Positions 6,614 through 13,509 of a DNA stretch of 13,509 nt are shown piece after piece; the first letter of the stretch is position 1; every line of letters begins with the position of its first letter. The notes under the pieces were generated by a model that searched no databases, had not been told where the DNA came from, and saw only the letters and a list, made by a program, of their open reading frames with translations. The position numbers and the translations under genes were made by a program. The stretch covers positions 1 to 13,509 of the forward strand of contig DAAJ01000115.1 in NCBI GenBank assembly GCA_001701115.1. The letters run 5' to 3'. The stretch comes from Bacteroidales bacterium GP2. Lineage in GTDB: Bacteria; Bacteroidota; Bacteroidia; Bacteroidales; Muribaculaceae.

Positions 6614-7468
6614 ATGAACCATATGAAAAAATTCACGGCGGCGCTCGCAGCAACATTACTGCTTCTGACCGGCGCCGCAAAAGCATCTACCGATATGACA
6701 CAGACAGACACAAACAATAAAGACGTGGTTGTTGAACTCGAAACAACACTTGGAAACATAAAACTGCTCCTCTACGGAGATACCCCACGCCACCTCGAAA
6801 ATTTTGTACACCTCGTTGATTCCGGCTTCTATGACGGAGTGCTTTTCCACCGCGTCATAAATGATTTCATGGTGCAGACAGGCGACCCTGATTCAAAAAA
6901 CGCCCCTAAGGGCAAAATGCTTGGAATGGGTGACCCGGGATACAAAATCGATGCGGAATTTGTTTACCCGAAGCATTTCCATAAGCGTGGCGCGCTTGCT
7001 GCCGCGAGGGAGGGAGACGCTGTGAATCCAAATAAGCAGAGCAGCGGCTCACAGTTCTATATTGTCACCGGCACCACCTACACTCCCGGGCAGCTTGACC
7101 AGATGAATGCACGCCGCATACAGCAGCAGCGCCAGGAAGTGTTCAACAAGCTTGCATTAGAGAACCGGGACACCATCATGGCGCTCCGCAGGGAAAGAAA
7201 CCAGGCGGCGCTTCAGGAACTCCAGGAAAAGCTCATTGCCGAAACTGACGCCAAAGTTGCCGCAGCGCCCGACACCCTCACCAACGAGCAGAGGGAAGTC
7301 TACTCCACAATTGGAGGCACGCCACACCTTGACGGTTCTTACACCGTATTCGGAGAGGTGATTTCCGGCATGGATATAGTTGACAAAATCCAGAAAGTGG
7401 AGACTGACGCAAATGACCGTCCTGTTGAAGATGTCAGGATTATTGCCGCAAAAGTCCTTCGTAAATAA
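6614..7468 (+). CDS. Secreted cyclophilin-type peptidyl-prolyl cis-trans isomerase
   Basis: Cyclophilins interconvert cis and trans X-Pro bonds and help proteins fold. The first residues MNHMKKFTAALAATLLLLTG then AAKA-S form a Sec signal peptide with an AKA cleavage site near residue 24, so the protein acts in the periplasm. ATG at 6614 gives 284 aa; ATG at 6623 (MKKF) gives an equally good signal and cannot be excluded. The core is present: FHRVINDFMVQTGD (78-91) carries the catalytic Arg80 with the Phe and Gln of the active site, SQFYIV (146-151) the core Phe, and TPHLDGSYTVFGEV (236-249) the His and the Leu typical of Trp-less bacterial forms. Between them, residues about 156-235 are a charged, Gln/Arg/Glu-rich, probably coiled-coil insertion. 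The next gene starts immediately at the stop. Confidence 0.94.
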   Translation: MNHMKKFTAALAATLLLLTGAAKASTDMTQTDTNNKDVVVELETTLGNIKLLLYGDTPRHLENFVHLVDSGFYDGVLFHRVINDFMVQTGDPDSKNAPKGKMLGMGDPGYKIDAEFVYPKHFHKRGALAAAREGDAVNPNKQSSGSQFYIVTGTTYTPGQLDQMNARRIQQQRQEVFNKLALENRDTIMALRRERNQAALQELQEKLIAETDAKVAAAPDTLTNEQREVYSTIGGTPHLDGSYTVFGEVISGMDIVDKIQKVETDANDRPVEDVRIIAAKVLRK

Positions 7469-8713
7469 ATGATTGAAACCACCTCCTTCACCCTCGCCAA
7501 CGGATTGAGGGTAGTGCATCATGCCGACACCTCAACCGCAAAAGTGGCGGTGAATATCTTGTACAATGTCGGCGCAAGGGATGAGCACCCGCAACTTACC
7601 GGCATGGCTCACCTGTTTGAGCACCTCATGTTCGGCGGGTCCGTGAATATCGTTGATTTCGACAGGGAGGTGGAGCTTGCCGGAGGATGGAACAACGCAT
7701 GGACAAGCAATGATTTCACGAATTTCTACACCGTTGTGCCGGCTGTCAATGCTGAAACTGCATTTTGGGTTGAGAGCGACAGAATGCTGCAACTCGCCTT
7801 TTCCGACAAAGCCCTTGAGGTGCAGCGGCAAGTAGTGGTGGAGGAATTTAAACAGACTACCCTAAACCGACCGTATGGCGATGTCGATTCGCTCATGCGC
7901 GCCCTGCTGTACAAACAGCACCCTTACCGTTGGCAGACCATCGGGCTATCTACCGACCATATTCTCGCCGTGACTCAGGACGATGTCCGCAACTTCTTCT
8001 ATTCCCATTATGCGCCAAACAATGCCGTCCTTTCCGTGGCAGGAAACATAACATTGGAACGCACTCGCGCACTTGCAGAAAAATGGTTCGGTCCTATCCC
8101 GAGGCGTGACATAGCGCCAAGAAATTACCCGCAGGAACCACCGGTTACATCACCGAGGACATTGAAGGTAACAAGACCGGTGCCTGCGGCACTTCTTTCT
8201 GTGATGTATCCTATGCCGGGATACTCACATCCTTTGTTCCCGGCTGCGGACCTTCTCACAGACATATTTGCAAACGGCGAATCATCAAGATTCCACCGTG
8301 AACTGATAATGAAAGACAGCGTTTTCACCGAAGCTGATGCCTCAATTCTTGGAAGCGAAGACCCAGGATACCTTTTGATGGGAGGAATGCTTGTGGACGG
8401 CAATGCCGATACGGTCAAAACGGCGCAGCAACAGCTCGCATTGCAAGCGCAAAGAATATGCGAAACACCTCCTACGCAACAGGAACTGGAACGCGCATTG
8501 AATAAATTTGAAAGCAATTTCGTGCGCTCCACCACAAACTATCTCGCTAAAGCACGAAAAATCGCTATGGCAGAAATGCACGGTGAGAATATAAATGACA
8601 CTTTGCGCCGCTATAAATCACTGGTGGCTGAGGATATACAACACGCCGCAAAAGAAATACTGGATCCTTCCCGAGCCTGTACTCTCATATACCTTCCGGA
8701 AGAAAAAGCATAA
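7469..8713 (+). CDS. M16 family (pitrilysin/MPP-like) zinc peptidase
   Basis: The 414-residue protein has the inverted zinc motif HLFEH at 48-52 (GMAHLFEHLMFGGS), with the more distal zinc ligand in VVVEEFKQ (Glu125 or Glu126, 72-73 residues on), as in M16 peptidases related to mitochondrial processing peptidase. The second half (about 165-345: FFYSHYAPNNAVLSVAGNI and onward) is the M16_C domain. The length suits single-unit bacterial M16 enzymes that work as dimers on peptides or unfolded chains. No signal peptide is visible, so it is probably cytoplasmic, unlike its secreted cyclophilin neighbour. Its ATG follows the cyclophilin TAA with no gap, suggesting coupled translation. The stop codon is part of a terminator stem. 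Confidence 0.94.
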   Translation: MIETTSFTLANGLRVVHHADTSTAKVAVNILYNVGARDEHPQLTGMAHLFEHLMFGGSVNIVDFDREVELAGGWNNAWTSNDFTNFYTVVPAVNAETAFWVESDRMLQLAFSDKALEVQRQVVVEEFKQTTLNRPYGDVDSLMRALLYKQHPYRWQTIGLSTDHILAVTQDDVRNFFYSHYAPNNAVLSVAGNITLERTRALAEKWFGPIPRRDIAPRNYPQEPPVTSPRTLKVTRPVPAALLSVMYPMPGYSHPLFPAADLLTDIFANGESSRFHRELIMKDSVFTEADASILGSEDPGYLLMGGMLVDGNADTVKTAQQQLALQAQRICETPPTQQELERALNKFESNFVRSTTNYLAKARKIAMAEMHGENINDTLRRYKSLVAEDIQHAAKEILDPSRACTLIYLPEEKA

Positions 8714-8746
8714 ATATTCATGCACCTGTGAATATTTTCTTTTTTC
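8712..8746 (+). terminator. Rho-independent terminator overlapping the M16 peptidase stop codon
   Basis: AAATATTCA (8712-8720) and TGAATATTT (8729-8737) form a perfect 9-bp stem with an 8-base loop, followed by a T-rich tract to 8746. The left arm contains the last two bases of the stop codon TAA (8711-8713). The stem is A/T-rich and so modest in strength. It separates the 6221-8713 operon from lplA. Confidence 0.7.
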
Positions 8747-8779
8747 CCGCCATGCGTAGTTATTTAGGTAATTATTCAT

Positions 8780-8787
8780 TACTTTTG
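8780..8787 (+). promoter_or_regulatory. Candidate -7 box of the lplA-gcv operon
   Basis: TACTTTTG matches TAnnTTTG. No good -33 TTTG lies at the expected distance (bases 8756-8759 read GTAG). Transcription would start near 8791, leaving only about 24 bases before lplA, which is too short for a glycine riboswitch. Confidence 0.5.
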
Positions 8788-8814
8788 TAACATTATCGAC
8801 CAACACGGTGCCAC

Positions 8815-9792
8815 ATGAAACACGTATTGCTTCCGGACAATGCAAACCGCCCCCTGCCATTCTATCTCGCTATGGAAGAGTGGCTCGCACGGAACTGCGA
8901 TGACGAGTTTTTTTTCACATGGCAGGTTGACCCCACAGTTATCTGCGGCAGGAACCAGGTTATAGATTTGGAAGTTGATGTAGATTATTGCCGCGCCAAT
9001 AACATAAATATTTGCAGGAGGAAAAGCGGAGGAGGATGTGTTTTTGCCGACAGGAAAAACATAATGTTCTCCTATATCGCCAAAGCAAAGACTATCACAA
9101 CGCAGTTTGCCGATTATACCTCCCTGATTGCCTCCATGCTTCGCAACCTCGGCATTGAAGCTTCATCTACATCACGAAATGACATCCTCATCGGAGAAAA
9201 GAAAGTCAGCGGAAATGCCTTTTACCACATTCCGGAAGTATCACGGGCTATTGTACACGGCACAATGCTGTATGATTTGGACACCGGGCATATAAGCCGC
9301 GCCATTACCCCATCAAGGGCGAAGCTGGAATCGAAAGGAGTGCAAAGCGTAGCATCGAGGCTTACAACAATAAAGTCCCACTCAGATATTTCGCTTGACG
9401 ATTTCAAAGCCTTTGCGATAAAATACATGTGTGGTGATGCGGAAATGGCACTCACTCCTGCTATTGTCACCGAAATCGAAAAGCTTTCTGAGGAACTCAC
9501 CTCCGGAAAATGGATTTTCAGGAAAACATCCGGCAGTGCATTGGTGCGCGCAGCAAGAATTGACGGAGTTGGAGAGTTTCGTGTTGAAATAGATTTGAAA
9601 GGCACCACAATCCGCAACATGAACCTAACCGGAGATTATTTCCTTCTTTCTGACCTTGACTCAGCGCTGCTTGACCCGCTGAAAGGCGTTGAATACTCCC
9701 GCGAGGCTATTGAATCGGCATTGGGCGCAATCGACGTGCGCGAAATAATTTCCGGGCTTGAAACAAAAGAACTAATCAACCTTATTGTATAA
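8815..9792 (+). CDS. lplA: Lipoate-protein ligase A
   Basis: LplA activates free lipoate with ATP to lipoyl-AMP and transfers it to the target lysine of lipoyl domains. The catalytic domain shows RRKSGGGCVFAD at 68-79 (lipoyl-AMP binding), RNDILIGEKKVSGNA at 121-135 with Lys130 matching the conserved lysine of the KxSG motif, and HGTMLYD at 148-154. A C-terminal accessory domain (about 225-320) is present, as in one-piece ligases such as E. coli LplA. The length, 325 aa, is normal. It is the first gene of the operon and ends 11 bases before gcvT; its evident client is GcvH (lipoyl Lys60), encoded two genes downstream. The placement implies that the cell charges GcvH with scavenged lipoate. 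Confidence 0.95.
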   Translation: MKHVLLPDNANRPLPFYLAMEEWLARNCDDEFFFTWQVDPTVICGRNQVIDLEVDVDYCRANNINICRRKSGGGCVFADRKNIMFSYIAKAKTITTQFADYTSLIASMLRNLGIEASSTSRNDILIGEKKVSGNAFYHIPEVSRAIVHGTMLYDLDTGHISRAITPSRAKLESKGVQSVASRLTTIKSHSDISLDDFKAFAIKYMCGDAEMALTPAIVTEIEKLSEELTSGKWIFRKTSGSALVRAARIDGVGEFRVEIDLKGTTIRNMNLTGDYFLLSDLDSALLDPLKGVEYSREAIESALGAIDVREIISGLETKELINLIV

Positions 9793-9803
9793 ATTTCTAT
9801 ATC

Positions 9804-10910
9804 ATGGAGAATATAAAGAAAACTTGCTTGCACTCACAGCATGTGGCACTTGGGGCACAGATGAGCCCGTTTGCCGGATTTGATATGCCTATCCAGTACT
9901 CCGGCATTACAGAGGAGCACAATGCAGTCCGCACAGCTTGCGGAGTGTTTGACGTAAGCCACATGGGCGAGGTGCTTGTTACCGGACCGGAAGCCGAAAA
10001 ATATGTGAACCACATTTTCACCAATGATATTGCCGGAGCCCCGGACGGCAAGATTTTCTACGGCATGATGCTGCACCCGGACGGAGGCACCATTGACGAC
10101 CTTCTTGTTTACAAGCGTGGCGAAAATGATTTCCTCCTCGTTATCAATGCGGCGAATATCGACAAGGATGTAGCATGGATGAAAAAATGTGCTGAAGGAT
10201 TCAATGTCAAGGTGGATGACCTCAGCGATGAACTGGGCGAGCTCGCCATTCAGGGACCTCTTGCCGAAGATGTGATGGAAAATATTCTCGGCATCCATTG
10301 TGCCGACCTTGCATTCTACACATTCAAGGAAACTGCACTGCCAAACGGCGCGTCGGTGCTTGTGAGCCGCACAGGCTATACCGGCGAGGACGGCTTTGAA
10401 ATTTATGCTGCTCCCGCGCTGATAGTTGAAATATGGAACGCGCTTATGGAAAGCGGCAAGGCGCTCCCCTGCGGGCTTGGATGCCGCGACACCCTCCGTT
10501 TTGAGGTTGGCTTGCCACTCTACGGCGATGAGCTGGCTGATGATATCACTCCGCTTGAAGCCGGACTCGGCATATTCGTGAAGCTCGACAAAGAGGGCGG
10601 ATTTATAGGGCGTGACGCTCTCGCGGAACAAAAGGCGCAAGGATTGAAACGGAAAATAGTAGGCATTGAACTGCAAGACAAGGCAATTCCACGCCACGGT
10701 TATGAAATCCTCACTCCGGACGCGTCAAAAGTTATCGGCACTGTCACAACGGGCTATCGCGGCATCTCTGTTGACAAGAGCATTGCAATGGCGCTCATTG
10801 ATGCGGAGTATGCGGCAACCGGCACACCTGTTGCTGTGAAAATACGCAAGAAAGTGTTCCCGGCAACAGTCACTTCAAAGAAATTCTACAAGAAAAGTTA
10901 CAAAAAATAA
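9804..10910 (+). CDS. gcvT: Glycine cleavage system T protein (aminomethyltransferase)
   Basis: GcvT releases ammonia from the aminomethyl group carried on lipoyl-GcvH and passes the methylene to tetrahydrofolate, giving 5,10-methylene-THF. Visible family motifs: MSPFAGFDMPIQYSGITEEH at 20-39, VFDVSHMGEV at 48-57, GGTIDDLLVYK at 94-104 with the catalytic aspartate among Asp98/Asp99, SRTGYTGEDGFEIY in the middle, and GLGCRDTLRFEVGLPLYGDE near 228-247. The C-terminal domain ends in a lysine-rich tail (KKFYKKSYKK). At 368 aa it is full length. The start follows lplA by 11 bases with no Shine-Dalgarno; gcvH begins 20 bases after the stop. Confidence 0.97.
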   Translation: MENIKKTCLHSQHVALGAQMSPFAGFDMPIQYSGITEEHNAVRTACGVFDVSHMGEVLVTGPEAEKYVNHIFTNDIAGAPDGKIFYGMMLHPDGGTIDDLLVYKRGENDFLLVINAANIDKDVAWMKKCAEGFNVKVDDLSDELGELAIQGPLAEDVMENILGIHCADLAFYTFKETALPNGASVLVSRTGYTGEDGFEIYAAPALIVEIWNALMESGKALPCGLGCRDTLRFEVGLPLYGDELADDITPLEAGLGIFVKLDKEGGFIGRDALAEQKAQGLKRKIVGIELQDKAIPRHGYEILTPDASKVIGTVTTGYRGISVDKSIAMALIDAEYAATGTPVAVKIRKKVFPATVTSKKFYKKSYKK

Positions 10911-10930
10911 ATCAAATAATTATCACTGTT

Positions 10931-11311
10931 ATGAGCAAGACATATTATTCAAACACCCACGAGTACGCAGTTGTAGACGGAGATATTGCCCTCATCGGCA
11001 TTTCCGATTTCGCCCAGAAAGCGCTTGGCAACGTAGTTTATGTTGACATGCCAGAAGTTGGCGACGAAGTTGAGGCTGGAGAAGACTTCGGTGCTGTTGA
11101 AAGCGTAAAGGCTGCAAGCGACCTCATCTCACCGGTTACCGGCGAAGTGGTTGAAATAAACGAAAAGCTTGAGGACAATCCCCGCCTTGTCAATGAAGAT
11201 TGCATGGCAAACTGGATTATCAAGGTGAAAATCTCTGAGCCTTCGGAACTTGATGCACTCATGGATGAAGAGGCATACAAGGCATTCTGCGAAAACGAGG
11301 GAGCACACTGA
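10931..11311 (+). CDS. gcvH: Glycine cleavage system H protein
   Basis: GcvH is the small lipoyl carrier that shuttles the aminomethyl and reduced dithiol between the P, T and L proteins. At 126 aa the length is typical. The lipoyl-lysine motif GAVESVKAASDL (55-66) places the modified residue at Lys60, and the surrounding pattern (YYSNTHEYAV, IGISDFAQKALGNVVYVDMP, PVTGEVVEIN, NPRLVNEDCMANWIIKVK) is characteristic. LplA, encoded two genes upstream, is the likely modifying enzyme. An A/T-rich 20-base spacer precedes the ATG and gcvPA follows after 14 bases. Confidence 0.98.
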   Translation: MSKTYYSNTHEYAVVDGDIALIGISDFAQKALGNVVYVDMPEVGDEVEAGEDFGAVESVKAASDLISPVTGEVVEINEKLEDNPRLVNEDCMANWIIKVKISEPSELDALMDEEAYKAFCENEGAH

Positions 11312-11325
11312 TTAACGGCATAACA

Positions 11326-12666
11326 ATGGCTCACAGATACTTTCCACACACTCAGGCAGACATTGACGAGATGCTTGAGCGGTGCGGTATCACATCGCCG
11401 GAGCAGCTTTATGACGATGTGCCGCAGGAACTGAGGCTCAAGAATGGCTACCAACTTCCATCTGCAATGACAGAGAAAGAGGTACGGGACTATTTCAACA
11501 GCCTCGGAGCAAAAAACACTCCGCTCACCTGCTTTGCTGGCGGCGGATTTTACCACAGGTACACACCATCTGTTATTCCGGCTATACTTTCACGCTCGGA
11601 ATTTCTCACCTCCTACACTCCTTACCAACCGGAAATATCACAAGGCACGCTCCAGTACATATTTGAGTACCAGAGCATGATGGCGGAGCTTACCGGGCTG
11701 GACGTAAGCAACGCATCAATGTATGACGGGGCAACCGCCACAGCCGAGGCTATGATGATGAGCGTTGCCGCCACACGCAAGCGCGACACTGTGCTCGTGT
11801 CCTCCACTTTGAATCCCAAGGTGCTCGATGTTGTGAAAACCTACGCCCGTTATCACCGCGTAAACCTTGAGATTATTGAATCGGAAGGCGGAGTAACCTC
11901 AATCGGCGATTTAAAAGCCAAGCTCGCCGCATCAAAAGTTGCAGGGGTGATACTTCCTCAGCCCAACTATTTCGGCATAATTGAAGATTTGACCGGATTT
12001 GCCGATGCGATACATGAAGCCGGTGCGCTTATGATTATGAACTGCATCGCTGCAGATCTCGCTGTGCTCCGCACTCCCGGCGAATGGGGAGCGGATATTG
12101 CGGCTGGCGATGCGCAGAGCCTCGGAATGCCTCTTGCCTTCGGCGGACCATACCTCGGATTCCTCTGTTGCACTAAAGCGCTTATCCGCAAGATGCCCGG
12201 ACGCATAGTCGGCGCTACCGAGGACATTAATGGCAACCGCACTTTCGTGCTCACACTGCAGGCACGCGAACAGCATATCCGCCGCGACAAGGCTACCAGC
12301 AACATCTGCTCCAACCAGGGGCTTATGGCGCTCCATACTGCCGTTTACCTCAGCCTTCTCGGTCCGGAAGGACTCCGCGACGTGTGCACCGCGTCTGCTG
12401 ACGGAGCGCACTACCTTGCCGAGAAACTGCAAGCCACCGGCAAAATGCAGCTGAAGTTCCCCGGCAAGCCTTTCCTGAACGAGTTTCTCATGACCTGCTC
12501 GTTCAATGTTGAAGAACTGCTGAGGGTTTGCATCGAAAACGAAATACTTGCCGGCATCAAGGTGAGCGACAATGAAATACTGATTGCTGTCACTGAAATG
12601 CAGAGCCGCAAGGATATTGACCGCATGATTGATATTGTTTCAACAACTAATTTCCCACAGCTATGA
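11326..12666 (+). CDS. gcvPA: Glycine dehydrogenase (decarboxylating) subunit 1
   Basis: This is the N-terminal half of the split P-protein; with GcvPB it forms the PLP enzyme that decarboxylates glycine and loads the aminomethyl group onto lipoyl-GcvH. At 446 aa it has the length of split GcvPA proteins. Motifs seen: FAGGGFYHRYTPSVI (70-84), SYTPYQPEISQGTLQ (95-109), SMYDGATATAEA (131-142), GDAQSLGMPLAFGGPYLGFL in the middle and GRIVGATEDINGNR with REQHIRRDKATSNICSNQ after it. The PLP lysine is not in this subunit. The stop TGA (12664-12666) overlaps the gcvPB ATG as ATGA, so the two halves are probably translationally coupled, which suits their 1:1 assembly. Confidence 0.97.
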   Translation: MAHRYFPHTQADIDEMLERCGITSPEQLYDDVPQELRLKNGYQLPSAMTEKEVRDYFNSLGAKNTPLTCFAGGGFYHRYTPSVIPAILSRSEFLTSYTPYQPEISQGTLQYIFEYQSMMAELTGLDVSNASMYDGATATAEAMMMSVAATRKRDTVLVSSTLNPKVLDVVKTYARYHRVNLEIIESEGGVTSIGDLKAKLAASKVAGVILPQPNYFGIIEDLTGFADAIHEAGALMIMNCIAADLAVLRTPGEWGADIAAGDAQSLGMPLAFGGPYLGFLCCTKALIRKMPGRIVGATEDINGNRTFVLTLQAREQHIRRDKATSNICSNQGLMALHTAVYLSLLGPEGLRDVCTASADGAHYLAEKLQATGKMQLKFPGKPFLNEFLMTCSFNVEELLRVCIENEILAGIKVSDNEILIAVTEMQSRKDIDRMIDIVSTTNFPQL

Positions 12667-13509
12667 ACAAGGAATATTACGGAAAGCTGATATATGAGCT
12701 GTCACGCCCCGGACGTAAAGGAGCGGATATACCTTCAAACGGCTGCGGAGAATCAGTTTCGTCAATCCCGGCATCACTCCTCAGGAGCGAGGCGCCGGAA
12801 CTCCCGCAGGTTGACGAGCCCACAGTTGTACGCCACTACACAAACATGAGCAACAATAACTTCGGAGTGGATACAGGATTCTATCCCCTCGGCTCATGCA
12901 CGATGAAATACAATCCGAAAATCAACGAGGAGATGGCGGCACATCCCGCATTTGCCGCACTTCACCCCGCAGCTCCCGCATCAACCGTGCAGGGTGCACT
13001 TGAAGCATACTGGACACTTCAGGAGGCTCTTGCTGAAATCGGAGGAATGTCAGCGTTCACCCTCAATCCTTTTGCCGGAGCACATGGCGAACTCACCGGG
13101 CTGATGGTCATCCGCGCTTACCATGACAGCAGAGGCGATGACAAGCGCACAAAAGTTATCGTACCTGACTCGGCTCACGGCACCAACCCCGCAAGTGCGG
13201 CGGTTGCCGGGCTGAAAGTTGTAGAAGTGAAGAGCCTGCCGGACGGCACTGTGGATGTTGAGGCGCTTGGTGCATTGCTTGATGACACTGTTGCCGCAGT
13301 TATGATGACGAACCCCAACACCGCAGGACTGTTTGAAAGCAATGTCGCAAAAATAGCAGATATGGTACATGCCGCCGGCGGACTGATGTACTATGACGGA
13401 GCTAACCTGAACCCGATGCTTGGAATCGCACGTCCCGGAGACATGGGATTTGACGTCATGCACATAAACCTGCATAAAACATTCTCTACTCCCCACGGTG
13501 GCGGCGGTC
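12663..13509 (+). CDS. gcvPB: Glycine dehydrogenase (decarboxylating) subunit 2, 3'-truncated by the window edge
   Basis: The frame opens at ATG 12663 inside the gcvPA stop (ATGA overlap) and remains open to the last base, giving 282 residues of a protein that is normally about 480-500 aa. It is the PLP-bearing half of the P-protein. Family motifs: HYTNMSNNNFGVDTGFYPLG followed by SCTMKYNPK, FTLNPFAGAHGELTGLMVIR, DSAHGTNPASA, MMTNPNTAGLFE, YYDGANLNPM and, at the edge, HINLHKTFSTPHGGG, where Lys272 is the PLP Schiff-base lysine. The start begins MNKEYYGKLIYELSRPGRKG, typical of GcvPB. No defect is visible; the missing part lies outside the window. Confidence 0.97.
   Translation, partial: MNKEYYGKLIYELSRPGRKGADIPSNGCGESVSSIPASLLRSEAPELPQVDEPTVVRHYTNMSNNNFGVDTGFYPLGSCTMKYNPKINEEMAAHPAFAALHPAAPASTVQGALEAYWTLQEALAEIGGMSAFTLNPFAGAHGELTGLMVIRAYHDSRGDDKRTKVIVPDSAHGTNPASAAVAGLKVVEVKSLPDGTVDVEALGALLDDTVAAVMMTNPNTAGLFESNVAKIADMVHAAGGLMYYDGANLNPMLGIARPGDMGFDVMHINLHKTFSTPHGGGG

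Noticed and set aside
8714..8814. Glycine riboswitch ahead of the gcv operon
   Set aside because: The interval is only 101 bases, is partly taken by a terminator, and the leader after the predicted transcript start is about 24 bases, too short for a glycine aptamer.
9834..10697. Long minus-strand open frame (287 codons) within gcvT
   Set aside because: gcvT is unmistakable on the plus strand; the opposite frame has no domain or start signal and reflects codon bias in GcvT.
13050..13496. Minus-strand open frame near the right edge
   Set aside because: It is the complement of gcvPB, whose frame is open from 12663 to the window end with all expected motifs.

Overview
The window is a piece of a Bacteroidota chromosome, most likely from the order Bacteroidales; a gut-type family such as Muribaculaceae is a guess from general protein flavour. 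Several gene starts are preceded by the Bacteroidota promoter form TTTG / TAnnTTTG. Start codons lack Shine-Dalgarno sequences and instead sit behind A/T-rich leaders. Family traits also fit: a DUF4369-like TlpA thioredoxin, a secreted cyclophilin with a long insertion, a PNPase with an Arg/Gly/Asn-rich tail, and a DUF6291-like protein.

Layout. The left edge holds the 3' end of a HAD-type hydrolase (1-171, +), which overlaps tail-to-tail with recO (155-880, -). recO and pnp (1010-3283, +) diverge from a 129-bp region. pnp ends in a hairpin/T-run terminator that also separates it from a convergent secreted TlpA-like thioredoxin (3475-4668, -). A 198-bp divergent region then serves that gene and a small DUF6291-like gene (4867-5325, +), which has a near-consensus promoter. 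This small gene runs 218 bp antisense into the 3' end of phoH (5108-6094, -). Divergent from phoH is an apparent operon of a 125-aa protein of unknown function, a secreted cyclophilin-type prolyl isomerase and an M16 peptidase (6221-8713), closed by a terminator whose left arm overlaps the last stop codon. After it comes a second operon, lplA-gcvT-gcvH-gcvPA-gcvPB (8815 to the window end), with gcvPB cut by the edge.

How the genes fit together. The right-hand operon is a coherent glycine cleavage unit: LplA attaches lipoate to GcvH (Lys60), GcvPA/GcvPB decarboxylate glycine with PLP and load the lipoyl arm, and GcvT passes the C1 unit to tetrahydrofolate. The L-protein (dihydrolipoamide dehydrogenase) is not in the window. 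PNPase and PhoH belong to RNA turnover and RNA quality control. TlpA-like thioredoxin and cyclophilin act in the envelope.

Overall this is mostly ordinary core-genome content, and I do not see a defence system, CRISPR array, mobile element or RNA gene. The least ordinary spots are the DUF6291-like/phoH antisense overlap, with a 9-bp tandem duplication exactly at the phoH stop, and the split gcvPA/gcvPB form coupled to lplA.
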